Below are positions 1 through 9,516 of a stretch of DNA of 64,000 nt, in pieces. Both the position numbers and the translations under genes were made by a program. The stretch is taken from the NCBI RefSeq assembly GCF_000316625.1, contig NC_019676.1, positions 3,428,501-3,492,500 on the forward strand, in the 5' to 3' direction. Under the pieces are notes generated by a model. It ran no database searches. It was given only the letters and a program-made list of their open reading frames with translations, and had not been told where the DNA came from. Positions within the stretch are counted from its first letter, which is position 1; each line of letters opens with the position of its first letter. Source of the DNA: Nostoc sp. PCC 7107 (lineage in GTDB: Bacteria > Cyanobacteriota > Cyanobacteriia > Cyanobacteriales > Nostocaceae).

Positions 1-1280
1 GAAAAGGTATCAAAACCAGCTTTGCCATGATAGTTCCCAATACCACTATCACCAACGCCACCAAAGGGTAAAGATGAGACACCAAGATGCAGTACTGTGT
101 CGTTAATACAAACACCGCCAGAAGAAGTTTCTTGTAAAACTCGCTGTTGCAGGTTTTTGTTTTGCGAGAATAAGTATAAAGCTAAGGGTTTGGGTTTGGA
201 ATTAATTAAGGCGATCGCTTCTCTAATATCTGTATATTCAATTACAGGTAAAATCGGCCCAAATATTTCTTCCTGCATTACTGGGTCTGTTAATGAGACT
301 TGATCAATAATTGTGGGCGCAATGTAGCGTTCTTCTAGTTTGCTTTCTCCACCAACAATAATTTCGCCTTTATTGAGAAGTTTAATTAACCTTTCACAAT
401 GTTTTTGACTGATAATCCTGGCATAATCAGCACTATTGTATGGATTATCTCCATAAAATTCTTTGAGGCTGTTTTTCAAGCCATTGATTAAATCGGGTTT
501 AATTTTTTTATCAACTAATAAATAGTCAGGTGCAACACAAGTTTGTCCAGCATTAATAAATTTGCCCCAAGTAATGCGTCTGATTGTATGTTCTAAATTT
601 ATCTCAGCATCAACAATACAAGGGCTTTTGCCACCTAATTCTAAAGTAACTGGGGTGAGATGTTTTGCGGCTGCTTCCATCACAATTTTGCCAACAGATG
701 TACCACCAGTAAAAAAGATATGGTCAAACTTTTCTGCAAGTAGCTTTTGACTGGCTTCTGCACCACCTTCAACTACAGTAATAAACTCTGGTTCAAAATA
801 TTTAGCCATCATCTGGGCTAATAAACTAGAGGTAGCGGGGGCAATTTCTGAAGGTTTGAGAATTGAACAATTACCAGCAGCGATCGCACCTACTAAGGGT
901 GCAATAATCAAATTAAAGGGATAATTCCAAGGGCCGATAATTAAAATAACACCCAAAGGTTCCGCGTAAATCTTCGCTGAATAAGAAAAAAATTCTAAGG
1001 GAACTTCAGCTTTTTTCGGTTTAGCCCACGAATGCAGATTTTTGATAGCATAATCAATTTCTTTGGTGACACTGATTTCTGTGATGTAAGACTCAAATTC
1101 TGGTTTATGTAAATCAGCTTGCAAAGCTTGGACAATAGCTGTTTCATTTTCAACTATTGCCTGTTTGAGAATTCGGAGTTTTTCTAGCCGAAAAGCTATA
1201 TCCTTGGTTTTTCCAGTTTGGAAAAATTCGCGTTGCTTGTGAATCAGCTGATTAATGTTAGATAATTCATTAGCAATCAT
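1..1280 (-). CDS. Aldehyde dehydrogenase, class 3-like (C-terminus outside window)
   Basis: NAD(P)-dependent oxidation of an aldehyde to the carboxylic acid; in cyanobacteria this family often acts on fatty aldehydes, but the substrate here is inferred. The frame opens at the ATG at 1280 and stays open to base 1, giving 426 visible residues of an expected 450-460. Visible motifs in order: GPWNYPFN, FTGGTSVGK (nucleotide-binding loop), ELGGKSP with the general-base Glu, NAGQTCVAP with the catalytic Cys, and EEIFGPILP. There is no signal peptide, and the short N-terminus fits ALDH3-type enzymes. It stands alone, about 120 bp upstream of the end of the next minus-strand gene. Family assignment is secure. 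Confidence 0.93.
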   Translation of the reverse strand, partial: MIANELSNINQLIHKQREFFQTGKTKDIAFRLEKLRILKQAIVENETAIVQALQADLHKPEFESYITEISVTKEIDYAIKNLHSWAKPKKAEVPLEFFSYSAKIYAEPLGVILIIGPWNYPFNLIIAPLVGAIAAGNCSILKPSEIAPATSSLLAQMMAKYFEPEFITVVEGGAEASQKLLAEKFDHIFFTGGTSVGKIVMEAAAKHLTPVTLELGGKSPCIVDAEINLEHTIRRITWGKFINAGQTCVAPDYLLVDKKIKPDLINGLKNSLKEFYGDNPYNSADYARIISQKHCERLIKLLNKGEIIVGGESKLEERYIAPTIIDQVSLTDPVMQEEIFGPILPVIEYTDIREAIALINSKPKPLALYLFSQNKNLQQRVLQETSSGGVCINDTVLHLGVSSLPFGGVGDSGIGNYHGKAGFDTF

Positions 1281-1402
1281 GATGCTATCCTCTAGATTTT
1301 GTAAATATATTTAATTTGATAATTGAACATGATAAAAAATAATAAATTATGAGTTAAGCAATGAAAAAATTCCATAACTCATAATTTATCATTTATAGTT
1401 TT

Positions 1403-2548
1403 TCAGGGTTTTATTGGTAAATACACCACAAATTTACTACCCTTACCTAATACAGAATTAACAAAAATCTGACCTTGATGTGCCTCAACAATCCGCCGAG
1501 ATAAGTACAATCCCAAACCGCTACCGGAACTTTTGTGGCTACCTTGGCGAAATCTTTGAAACAAGGTAGTTTGTTCTTCAGGTGGAATACCTGAACCAGT
1601 ATCGGCTACCACCATATTAATATAGTTACCACTAGGGGTAGATGACGAGAGCCTAGAGGCAGAAATTTCATTATTTTCCTGCACAGAGGAGAGGCGAATT
1701 GCTACATGGCCAGATTCAGTAAATTTGATGGCATTACCTATCAGGTTAGTTAACAGGCGGTGCAATTCCAAGCGATCGCCCATGATGTTACTGTTAGTTA
1801 ATTCCTCTGCATACTCCTGTTTGATAGTTAGTGCTTTAGCTTGTGCTAAAGGTGTGAGTTCTCCAACTACTTCGGCGATTAACTGTTTTAAATCAACTGG
1901 TTGAAATGCTAGGGTTTTCCGTCCGGCTTCAAATCGATAAACTTCTAATAAGGTATTCACCATCGACAGCAAGTTGGTATTACTACGCGCCATAATAGTG
2001 AGTGCTTCTTGCATTTGTGGCGATAAGTTACCTAAAGCACCTTGCTCAAACAGCATTAACATTCGATCTGCGGCGACTAAGGGCGTACGTAAGTCATGGG
2101 TGAGGCGGGAAACAAAATCTTCTCGCTGACGGGCAATTTCATCACGCTCATCCATACTATGCTTTAGTCGTAACAGCGATCGCACTCTGGCGAGTAATTC
2201 ATCTACGGTTACAGGTTTACGAATAAAATCATCAGCACCCAAGTCTAATCCATGTGCGACGTTGGGTGCATCGTGAGCCGTAATTAACAGAATGGGAATA
2301 TATTGCTGTAAGTTCATTTCCCCACGGATGCGCCTGGTGACTTCATAGCCATCCATACCTGGCATCATTAAATCCAGCAGTACCAAATCACAGGGAGACG
2401 CTTCTAACTGTGTTAATGCTAAAATACCGTTTTCGGCTGTACTAACTGTATATCCTTCTTCTTCAAGTATGGTTTTAATTAAAAAAACATTATCTGGAGA
2501 ATCATCGACAACCAAAATTTTGTCAGGGTTAGGCAATAGTGAACTCAT
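1403..2548 (-). CDS. Hybrid response regulator-histidine kinase (REC-HisKA-HATPase)
   Basis: Cytoplasmic two-component protein. An N-terminal receiver domain (residues ~9-125, phospho-acceptor Asp59 in LVLLDLMMPGMDGY) precedes a HisKA dimerisation domain (H-box THDLRTPL, His151) and a C-terminal HATPase (N-box LIGNAIKF, G1 DTGSGIP, G2 SGSGLGLYL). There are no membrane segments or sensory domains, so the input is probably phosphotransfer to the receiver or protein contact. An insertion of Ser/Asn-rich sequence around residues 295-310 separates HATPase strands. The ATG at 2548 directly precedes the receiver, and no other start is plausible. No cognate regulator is adjacent. Confidence 0.9.
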   Translation of the reverse strand: MSSLLPNPDKILVVDDSPDNVFLIKTILEEEGYTVSTAENGILALTQLEASPCDLVLLDLMMPGMDGYEVTRRIRGEMNLQQYIPILLITAHDAPNVAHGLDLGADDFIRKPVTVDELLARVRSLLRLKHSMDERDEIARQREDFVSRLTHDLRTPLVAADRMLMLFEQGALGNLSPQMQEALTIMARSNTNLLSMVNTLLEVYRFEAGRKTLAFQPVDLKQLIAEVVGELTPLAQAKALTIKQEYAEELTNSNIMGDRLELHRLLTNLIGNAIKFTESGHVAIRLSSVQENNEISASRLSSSTPSGNYINMVVADTGSGIPPEEQTTLFQRFRQGSHKSSGSGLGLYLSRRIVEAHQGQIFVNSVLGKGSKFVVYLPIKP

Positions 2549-2947
2549 GTGTAAGAAACGTTTCGGGTAGATGTGAGTTGTTGAGCGAAACTGCTATATT
2601 GCTACCACTTTTTGGTTATTTGTTTTTTAGCTTACATTCCGCCATGAAAAGTGGCACAGTCAATATTTTTACGTCAATTGTAGAAAATTAAAAGTCAATT
2701 AAACCAATAGTTAGCGCTGATCTGAAGGCGATCGCTTTATTTCCAGCAAGCCTCTAAAAGATGACTTTTGTAATAATTATCAGACATTTATGATTACTGT
2801 TAATAAATATAGCCAGCAAAAAGTTAGTATTACAATTTATGTTATGAAATATAAGTTTTTTATATGATAAATATCCGGCTATCAGATTACCTCAGTGGTC
2901 TAATAGCCGGATATTCTATTAATTAGCGAACTATTTTAATTACTGCT
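2549..2947. other. Intergenic region between the hybrid kinase and purF
   Basis: About 400 bp, AT-rich, with no credible ORF. It holds the 2871-2914 hairpin just beyond the purF stop and, at 2549-2700, the presumed promoter region of the hybrid kinase. No further structure was recognised. Confidence 0.5.
2871..2914 (-). terminator. Inverted repeat / candidate purF terminator
   Basis: ATATCCGGCTAT and ATAGCCGGATAT form a perfect 12-bp stem around a 20-nt loop, 34 nt past the purF stop on the minus strand. The sequence after the stem is AT-rich but has no long U tract, so it may instead be a processing or stabilising hairpin. Confidence 0.45.
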
Positions 2948-4444
2948 CTAGACTACTACCTTCTCTAAAATTAATTTAGAACGTTTGACTTGTTCAGGAA
3001 TGGCAATTGGGTAATCTCCGGTAAAGCAGGCGGAACAAAAACTATTGGTGTCTTCTCTTGTCGCTGTGAGCATTCCTTCCCAACTGAGATAAGCGAGGGA
3101 ATTTACTTCTAATTGTTGGGTAATTTCTGCAACTGATTTGGTAGCCGCAATTAATTGATCTTGACTATCGGTATCAATGCCGTAAAAGCAAGGATGTGTA
3201 ACAGGTGGGGAAGAAATTCGCATGTGTACTTCTGCTGCGCCTGCATCACGCAAAGCTTTCACCAACTTACGGCTAGTAGTTCCCCGCACAATGGAATCAT
3301 CGACAATCACAACTCTTTTACCCGCAAGTACATCTTTGAGGGGGTTGAGTTTCATCCGGATACCCGACTCGCGCATATTTTGGGTTGGTTGAATAAAGGT
3401 GCGCCCAACGTAACGATTCTTAATTAAGCCCTCACCATAGGATACACCGGAAGCTTGGGAAAATCCAATAGCGGCAGGGATACCAGAATCAGGCACACCA
3501 AAAACAATATCAGCTTCCACAAAAGATTCAGCGGCGAGTTGTCTGCCTAAGCGCATTCGATAGCTATATAAGCTTTCATTGTGCATAATGCTATCAGGAC
3601 GCGCAAAGTAAATCATTTCAAAAATGCACAATTTACGTTGCGGTTGACTCCAGTGGAAAGAAGCCAAACCTTCTTCGGTAATCCAGACTAACTCTCCTGG
3701 TTCGACATCTCGCAGGTATTCAGCACCAATAATATCTAAACCGCAAGTTTCCGAAGACAAGACGTAACGAACTGGATTAGTACCGACAGTCCCAATGACT
3801 AATGGACGAATACCATTGGGATCACGGGTTCCCATTACCCCAACTGGTGTAGCAATGACTAAACTAAAAGCTCCTTGACAGCGGTGGAATGCTTGAATTG
3901 CCCCATCTAACCAGTCTGCACCATTGTTGACTGCTTCGGCGATCGCAAAGGCGATCATTTCGGAGTCGGTGGTGGTGACTAAGTTAAAATTGCTCTTGAC
4001 CAATTCATCGCGCAATTGGGGTGTATTGACAAGATTTCCATTATGTGCAAGAGCTAGGGAACCTAAGCGAGTTTCCACAACAGCAGGCTGGGCGTTAACT
4101 TTGCGGCTAGAACCAGTTGTGGAATAGCGAGTGTGTCCAACAGCTAAATTTCCGGGCAACTCTTCTAAAATAGACTCGTTAAATACTTGAGACACCAAGC
4201 CCATATCTTTGTGGAGGTGGACTTTTGTACCTTCAAAAGTCGCAATCCCAGCTGACTCTTGACCCCGATGTTGGAGGGCATATAATCCAAAGTAGGTCAG
4301 TTTAGCAACGTCTTGTTCTGGTGCATAGAGGCCAAAGACACCGCAAGCTTCTTCTGGCTTATCAGGAAGATTTTCTTGACTATTAGTTGAGTTGCAAGTC
4401 TGTTCGGGGTATTCATCCGAAGTGACGGAATGGGTGGGAATCAT
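2948..4444 (-). CDS. purF: Amidophosphoribosyltransferase
   Basis: First committed step of purine synthesis: glutamine amide nitrogen is transferred to PRPP to give 5-phosphoribosylamine. There are 498 residues. A 33-residue leader precedes the Ntn-type nucleophile Cys34 (EEACGVFGLY), as in PurF enzymes matured by propeptide removal. The glutaminase domain shows LQHRGQESAG and GHTRYSTTG. The phosphoribosyltransferase domain carries the PRPP loop VVIVDDSIVRGTTS. Cysteines in the C-terminal part (FCSACFTGDYP and elsewhere) match the Fe-S PurF type. It lies 169 bp downstream of purL on the same strand, a common cyanobacterial purL-purF order that suggests co-transcription. Confidence 0.97.
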   Translation of the reverse strand: MIPTHSVTSDEYPEQTCNSTNSQENLPDKPEEACGVFGLYAPEQDVAKLTYFGLYALQHRGQESAGIATFEGTKVHLHKDMGLVSQVFNESILEELPGNLAVGHTRYSTTGSSRKVNAQPAVVETRLGSLALAHNGNLVNTPQLRDELVKSNFNLVTTTDSEMIAFAIAEAVNNGADWLDGAIQAFHRCQGAFSLVIATPVGVMGTRDPNGIRPLVIGTVGTNPVRYVLSSETCGLDIIGAEYLRDVEPGELVWITEEGLASFHWSQPQRKLCIFEMIYFARPDSIMHNESLYSYRMRLGRQLAAESFVEADIVFGVPDSGIPAAIGFSQASGVSYGEGLIKNRYVGRTFIQPTQNMRESGIRMKLNPLKDVLAGKRVVIVDDSIVRGTTSRKLVKALRDAGAAEVHMRISSPPVTHPCFYGIDTDSQDQLIAATKSVAEITQQLEVNSLAYLSWEGMLTATREDTNSFCSACFTGDYPIAIPEQVKRSKLILEKVVV

Positions 4445-4553
4445 GCTGGCTTTGCTCCTGGCGGGGGTGTCAAGTCACTGGGATTATGGCTATGAGTGGT
4501 TACTGATTCTTAACAAATCTTTAACCACTTATTAAAACAGTACCTTAAGAAGG

Positions 4554-4610
4554 ATGAAGTATGAAGTCTGAAGTATGAAATTTTAGACTTCATCCTTGTG
4601 ACTTCAGACT
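4554..4610. repeat. Heptameric tandem repeat (STRR, GAAGTAT/GAAGTCT)
   Basis: Units related to GAAGTAT and GAAGTCT occur in tandem and then in inverted orientation between purL and purF. The same family recurs at 9460-9480, 11763-11835, 28830-28855, 46000-46015 and 59957-60004. Heptameric STRR repeats are a known feature of Nostocales genomes. Confidence 0.7.
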
Positions 4611-4613
4611 TTT

Positions 4614-7600
4614 TTATGCTTCTAGGCGTTTGGCGATCGCATTATTGTAACGACCCTTCATATCTTCAATACTAACTGTGATTAAGGTTTGATTATCAGT
4701 AGTTAAAACCGTCAAACCAGCATCACGATTGCTAACCTTGCCTAGTTTTTGCCAATCTTGCCCCAGATGTGTCTGTAAGTATGATTCCCACATTTCTTGC
4801 TGTTCTGATCCCACGGAAACTATAATTCTTGCCCCGCCTTCACCGAACAGCACTTCATCAAGACGTTGTAACTGGTTTGGCGAAATTTCTAATGTCACTT
4901 CCGCCCCCAAGTTGCCGGCAATCGAAGATTCTGCCAACGCTACAACCAAGCCGCCCTCAGCACAATCGTGGGCTGAACGCACCCAACTCTCCCGAATACC
5001 TGCGCGGCAAACTTTCTGCACACGGCGTTCTAATTCATAATTTACCCGTGGTGGTCTGCCAGCTACGGTGTTGTGGATAGTAGCTAAATATTCCGACGCG
5101 CCTAATTCAACTTTGGCTTGTACGGTTAACCCTAATAAATAAATAACATCACCACTTGCTTGCCAAGCTTGACCGCAAATTTTTGTGAAATCAGGAATTA
5201 ACCCCACCATTCCCACCACAGGAGTTGGATAAATTGGTTGGGGGTTGCCTTGAGAATCTAGGGTTTCATTGTAGAGAGAAACATTCCCGCCTGTGACTGG
5301 TGTAGATAATTCTTGACAACCTTCTGCCAAACCCCGACAAGCTTCGGCTAATTGCCAGTAACCAATAGGTTTTTCGGGACTGCCAAAATTCAAGTTATCA
5401 GTCACAGCCAGGGGTTCTGCACCCACACAACTAAGATTGCGTGCGGCTTCTGCAACTACAGCCTTAGCACCTTCATAGGGATCAAGGTAAACATAGCGGG
5501 GATTGCAATCTACTGTAGCCGCAACTGCCAATTTGAGGTTTTGGATTTTAGATTTTAGATTGGGGATTTCTTCTAAGGGACGTAAGCGAACTACCGCCGC
5601 ATCTGCACCACCAGGAAGGGTGACAGTGTTATTTTGTACCTGATGATCGTATTGACGGTATACCCAATTTTTCGAGGCGATCGTGGGTGTATCGAGTAAA
5701 GTCAATAAGATATCATTCCAACTGTGGCTGCTGATACCTGCGGGTGTACAAGCAGGTAAAGCATCAGCTGTCCATTCCCAAGCTTGACGGGCATATTCTG
5801 GTGGTTCCGCCAATAACTCACGCTCGTAAAGTGGGGTATTTTCTGCCAAAGCATCAGCCGGAATTTCCGCCGCAATTTTCCCGCGAAATAAAATCCGCAC
5901 AATGGGTTCAGCAATCACCTTACCAGCGACAACTGCCTGAAGTCCCCAACGGTGAAAAATATCAATTAATTCCTGTTCCCGACCTTTGTGGGCAACAAAT
6001 AACATTCGTTCTTGAGATTCCGACAGTAAATATTCATAAGGAACCATGCCAGTTTCCCGTACTGGAATCTTATTTAAATCTAATTCAATACCGACACCGC
6101 CTTTGGCAGCCATTTCGGCGGTAGAACAGGTGATCCCGGCTGCACCCATATCTTGGGCGGCTACAACTGCACCTGTTTTAAAGGCTTCTAAACAAGCTTC
6201 AATTAATGACTTTTCTAAAAATGGGTCGCCGACTTGCACCGCCGGACGGTCATCCATTGAAGCATCACTTAATTCTGCACTGGCGAAGCTTGCGCCACCC
6301 ATCCCATCGCGTCCGGTAGTGGAACCAACATACAACACAGGATTACCTAAACCCGATGCGCCAGATTTGACAATTTCCGGCGTTTCCATCAATCCCAATG
6401 CCATCACATTGACTAAGGGATTGCCAGCATAAGCAGGGTCAAAGTAGACTTCACCTCCAACAGTAGGAACGCCGACGCAGTTGTGGGTAACTATCCCCGA
6501 TGAAGTTACGAAAAGATGAGTATTATCTACTTCCACATCATAAACATCACACTCGGCAACGGTTTGATGTTCAATACTCTTAATCTTGACAGTAGCTACA
6601 TCTGGCACCGACTGGGTAAACCGAGGAACCGAATGTTTAGTACTACTGTAACGATTTAAAGCTACGGCTAATTCCTGATTTCGCTCTTGACTAAAAACTG
6701 TGGCTAGGGCTTTTAATCCGGCAAAATTATTGACTTCCAATTGCCATAAAGGTTTGCGGATGTGCTTACGTCCGTCAATTTCTCCTTCGCCAGCTGGTTG
6801 GCAATAAATATATGGAATGACTCCTTGGGTTTGCAGCAATAGAACTGTTTGCTCAAATAACTTACGGCTAGTGGTGGCAAAACTAATTTTGGCGTGATTG
6901 CCGTGAGTTTTGGTTGTCATTGAGCCATCACCCCGGAATAAGCCTTTGAGGACTTCATATTGCAATTGTTGTGACCACTGGAAGACAAAGTTAGGAAATA
7001 CTTTGTTGCTGGCTTCTGTGCCGCATTGCCAAACATTCTTCAAGAAATGCCCGAATAGCCAAGAAGTTGCGTAAACAGCAATAGTAGAAGCACGTTTTTC
7101 TACACAAGGACGTAACCCCAAGTATTTTAGACCAGCGATCGCATCCTCAACATACTCTGTCTCATGATGAGCAAAGGTGAAAATAATTTTGTACGTATTT
7201 CCGTTTTTGGCAGCACAACCTTCTGACAGAAAATAGCCAATTAACCGAGCAAACAATTTATTTGGCTGAATAACTGCATTCATATAATTAGCTTTACCGC
7301 ACCGGAATAAGCGGATATCGCTACGAGGTGCATTGAGTAGCAGTTCCAAAGCCAAAAAGTATGCCAGAGGAAATCTACCTGTAGATAAGTATTGATGGCG
7401 TTTGTAAACAGCAGGTTCGAGTAATCTCAGCGCAGTACGTACCGCCTCTGTGACTTGCCAAGTTTCTGGTAACTGCACATATACATCTTTACCAATGGCA
7501 GTTTCTGGATTTAAAGCCGCAAGTAAATCTATGGCTACGTCTTTTTCTGCTGTTAATTGTGGCCATGCAGTTATTAACGGGATTTCATCACCTACTTCTA

Positions 7601-8396
7601 AAGACTGCGCCACTGCAATATCCCATTCACCTTTGGCGCGAATTAACATCGGATGGTCTGGCGTAACAACCAAAGTACGCCCCAAGGCTGTACGGATAGT
7701 GATCAAATGTTGGCTACGTCGTTTAAATATTCGCCGTACAGGTTGCCAACAAACAGTTTGGCTGTCGGGATCTAAAGATAAAGTTTGAACTGTATCACTA
7801 TGATTGAGTTCTAAAGTCGTGACGTTGGTTTTGAGGCGAGATTCCACAAAGTTGCCAATGGTATCAAAATGTATCTCGTCTTGATTTTTCCAAATAAAAG
7901 TTTCATCACTGACTAGACAGTTACCATAATGGCTGATCCCAGCTACTACACCAGTAAATAGCCTTTGGGTTTTAGGGTCATCTAGAGAACCGAAGCGTAG
8001 AGAATTTAACAACGCAATGGGACGCGCCCCCATTGTAAAAATATCTCTGAGGATACCACCGACACCTGTGGCGGCTCCTTGGAAGGGTTCAACGGCAGAA
8101 GGGTGGTTATGAGATTCAATTTTAAAGGCCAGTTGTAATCCTTCACCTAGGTCAACAACTCCTGCATTTTCACCAGGGCCGACAAGAATACGAGAGCCTG
8201 TAGTGGGAAATTGTTTGAGCAATGGGCGAGAATTTTTGTAGCAGCAATGCTCTGACCACATCACCCCAAACATTCCCAGTTCTGCTTTGTTAGGATGACG
8301 ACCTAAACGGCGGACAATTTCGGCATATTCTTCTGGCTTTATACCTTCGGCTGCAATTTCTTTGGGAGAAAACGGATCTTTTGGGGTGGTGGTCAT
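4614..8396 (-). CDS. purL: Phosphoribosylformylglycinamidine synthase II with in-frame intein
   Basis: Converts FGAR to FGAM with ATP and glutamine-derived ammonia (purine pathway step 4). The ORF is 1,260 residues; removing the intein at residues 160-639 leaves about 780 residues, the usual size of the small, PurS/PurQ-dependent PurL. N-extein motifs include [29 protein letters not shown] and [16 protein letters not shown]. The C-extein resumes at [13 protein letters not shown] and contains the [10 protein letters not shown] and [13 protein letters not shown] segments. The intein splits the highly conserved GISHYGN / [10 protein letters not shown] junction, so splicing must restore an essential active-site region. 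The gene lies upstream of purF on the same strand. The ATG at 8396 gives the expected N-terminus. Confidence 0.96.
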   Translation of the reverse strand: MTTTPKDPFSPKEIAAEGIKPEEYAEIVRRLGRHPNKAELGMFGVMWSEHCCYKNSRPLLKQFPTTGSRILVGPGENAGVVDLGEGLQLAFKIESHNHPSAVEPFQGAATGVGGILRDIFTMGARPIALLNSLRFGSLDDPKTQRLFTGVVAGISHYGNCLVSDETFIWKNQDEIHFDTIGNFVESRLKTNVTTLELNHSDTVQTLSLDPDSQTVCWQPVRRIFKRRSQHLITIRTALGRTLVVTPDHPMLIRAKGEWDIAVAQSLEVGDEIPLITAWPQLTAEKDVAIDLLAALNPETAIGKDVYVQLPETWQVTEAVRTALRLLEPAVYKRHQYLSTGRFPLAYFLALELLLNAPRSDIRLFRCGKANYMNAVIQPNKLFARLIGYFLSEGCAAKNGNTYKIIFTFAHHETEYVEDAIAGLKYLGLRPCVEKRASTIAVYATSWLFGHFLKNVWQCGTEASNKVFPNFVFQWSQQLQYEVLKGLFRGDGSMTTKTHGNHAKISFATTSRKLFEQTVLLLQTQGVIPYIYCQPAGEGEIDGRKHIRKPLWQLEVNNFAGLKALATVFSQERNQELAVALNRYSSTKHSVPRFTQSVPDVATVKIKSIEHQTVAECDVYDVEVDNTHLFVTSSGIVTHNCVGVPTVGGEVYFDPAYAGNPLVNVMALGLMETPEIVKSGASGLGNPVLYVGSTTGRDGMGGASFASAELSDASMDDRPAVQVGDPFLEKSLIEACLEAFKTGAVVAAQDMGAAGITCSTAEMAAKGGVGIELDLNKIPVRETGMVPYEYLLSESQERMLFVAHKGREQELIDIFHRWGLQAVVAGKVIAEPIVRILFRGKIAAEIPADALAENTPLYERELLAEPPEYARQAWEWTADALPACTPAGISSHSWNDILLTLLDTPTIASKNWVYRQYDHQVQNNTVTLPGGADAAVVRLRPLEEIPNLKSKIQNLKLAVAATVDCNPRYVYLDPYEGAKAVVAEAARNLSCVGAEPLAVTDNLNFGSPEKPIGYWQLAEACRGLAEGCQELSTPVTGGNVSLYNETLDSQGNPQPIYPTPVVGMVGLIPDFTKICGQAWQASGDVIYLLGLTVQAKVELGASEYLATIHNTVAGRPPRVNYELERRVQKVCRAGIRESWVRSAHDCAEGGLVVALAESSIAGNLGAEVTLEISPNQLQRLDEVLFGEGGARIIVSVGSEQQEMWESYLQTHLGQDWQKLGKVSNRDAGLTVLTTDNQTLITVSIEDMKGRYNNAIAKRLEA
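6480..7919 (-). other. PurL intein with LAGLIDADG endonuclease domain
   Basis: 480 codons inside purL. The first residue is Cys160 (after GISHYGN) and the last residues are VTHN (His638-Asn639), followed by Cys640 as the +1 nucleophile, as needed for class 1 splicing. Block B is visible as VVTPDH (Thr245, His248). Two dodecapeptide motifs, [10 protein letters not shown] (385-394) and [10 protein letters not shown] (483-492), keep acidic residues Glu392 and Asp490, so the homing endonuclease may be active. Blocks F and G are CDVYDVEV and GIVTHN. The frame is intact throughout, so this is a full-length inteinated gene and not a split or degraded one. Boundaries are exact to the codon by extein continuity. 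Confidence 0.95.
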
Positions 8397-8589
8397 GGGA
8401 ATAATGCACCAAGGGGACAGAAGACTATTTTATATTTAATGGTCAATAGTCAATAGCCAATGGTTATTTGTCATCCCCATTACGTTATGGCTCACTTAAG
8501 TAGATACCGCTCGATAGTAACACTTGAGTGACGACAATCACATAGAAACATGATTGAGATCGTCTCATGACCATAGCTAAATTGGCATA

Positions 8590-8675
8590 ATTACATATAA
8601 CTGAACTCTAGCCGAGTCATTAATAGGGAACACACTAATCGCCGACAGCTTTGATGAAAAACTGTCGGCTTTTTG
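8590..8675 (+). ncRNA. Candidate small RNA ending in an orphan terminator
   Basis: GCCGACAG (8641-8648) and CTGTCGGC (8662-8669) form a perfect 8-bp stem followed directly by TTTTT on the plus strand, but both flanking genes are on the minus strand. A weak upstream -35/-10 pair (TTGAGA, 18 nt, TAAATT) lies near 8554-8585. The 5' end is a guess and no known sRNA family was recognised. Confidence 0.35.
8641..8675 (+). terminator. Rho-independent terminator (plus strand, orphan)
   Basis: An 8-bp GC-rich stem, GCCGACAG/CTGTCGGC, with a 13-nt loop and a T-rich tail. The T tract is present only in the plus orientation. Confidence 0.7.
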
Positions 8676-8899
8676 TATGTATTTAGGGGTGTAGGGGAAA
8701 AATGGGAGAAAGACTATTGACCAATGACCAAATAAAATTTCCCCACAGTTGGTTGGTAACTTGACACAGATACGGCCAAAGCCACTACCAAATGTGGGGA
8801 GAGTATGATCAAATTAGAGATCTTATCTTTGAGTGCTAAGACTCTGCACTCACTTTAAGCGACCGGAGGCGCGTCTAAAGAAGCAAAACTAACTTTGGA

Positions 8900-9385
8900 T
8901 TATGACATCGCTTGAATGATGTAATCAAAGTATGGTGATGCTGCTGCTGCGTCTTCTGCACTTAGTAGGTCAAGGGAGGCTTTTTTCAAAGAATTGATGG
9001 CTTCTACCATTCCAGGGACAGGAACACCCAGAGAATTGTACATTTCGCGCACACCAATTAAACCAATTTTTTCAATTGGCTCTTTGTCACCAGCAAGTAC
9101 GCCATAGGTAATCAGGCGTAGATACCAGCCAAAGTCACGGATACAGAGAGCGCGTTGGCGTTCACCGTAAGCATTGCCACCGGGTGCGATAAAATCAGGC
9201 CGCTTCTGCCAAAGTTGTTTGGTTGCTTCCTGAACTATCTTTTTTTCGTTTTCGGCTAAGGTCGCAGCAATGCGCGTCCGTTGCTCCCCTGTTTGCAAAA
9301 ATTCTTTGATACTTTTGAGTTCGCCACTGCTGGGGTAACGCAGTTCGTCGTCAGCTTTGAGAATAACTTGGCTAATTACAGTCAT
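8900..9385 (-). CDS. apcD: Allophycocyanin alpha-B subunit (ApcD)
   Basis: Phycobilisome core terminal emitter that passes excitation energy preferentially to photosystem I. There are 161 residues from the ATG at 9385 ([18 protein letters not shown]); the in-frame ATG at 9400 would add five residues not typical of the family. Bilin attachment is at the Cys in [13 protein letters not shown]; the GNAYGERQ and [13 protein letters not shown] segments are characteristic, and the protein ends in [10 protein letters not shown] as ApcD does. It differs from ApcA by its divergent central and C-terminal segments. It is monocistronic, as apcD usually is, away from the apcABC operon. Confidence 0.93.
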   Translation of the reverse strand: MTVISQVILKADDELRYPSSGELKSIKEFLQTGEQRTRIAATLAENEKKIVQEATKQLWQKRPDFIAPGGNAYGERQRALCIRDFGWYLRLITYGVLAGDKEPIEKIGLIGVREMYNSLGVPVPGMVEAINSLKKASLDLLSAEDAAAASPYFDYIIQAMS

Positions 9386-9516
9386 GATTATTGTAATCAC
9401 GATAAATATTATTTGCTAGTTTAACGAGTTGGAGGTACACAGGGGAAGGGAAATAAAAGTATGAAGTGTGAAGTGTGAAATTAAACTTCGACCTCTTGAC
9501 AAATGACTATTGACCA

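Larger units (their letters stand above)
8397..8899. other. Intergenic region between purL and apcD
   Basis: About 500 bp with no ORF. It holds the purL promoter region, a plus-oriented intrinsic terminator at 8641-8675 that serves no annotated gene (see ncRNA candidate), a long imperfect hairpin at 8741-8799 (CCCCACA / TGTGGGG ends) and a short GAGTGC/GCACTC hairpin at 8831-8851 downstream of apcD. Confidence 0.5.

Noticed and set aside
6480-7919. Possibility that purL is a broken or split gene
   Set aside because: The frame is continuous and the intein splicing residues are complete, so a single inteinated gene explains it.
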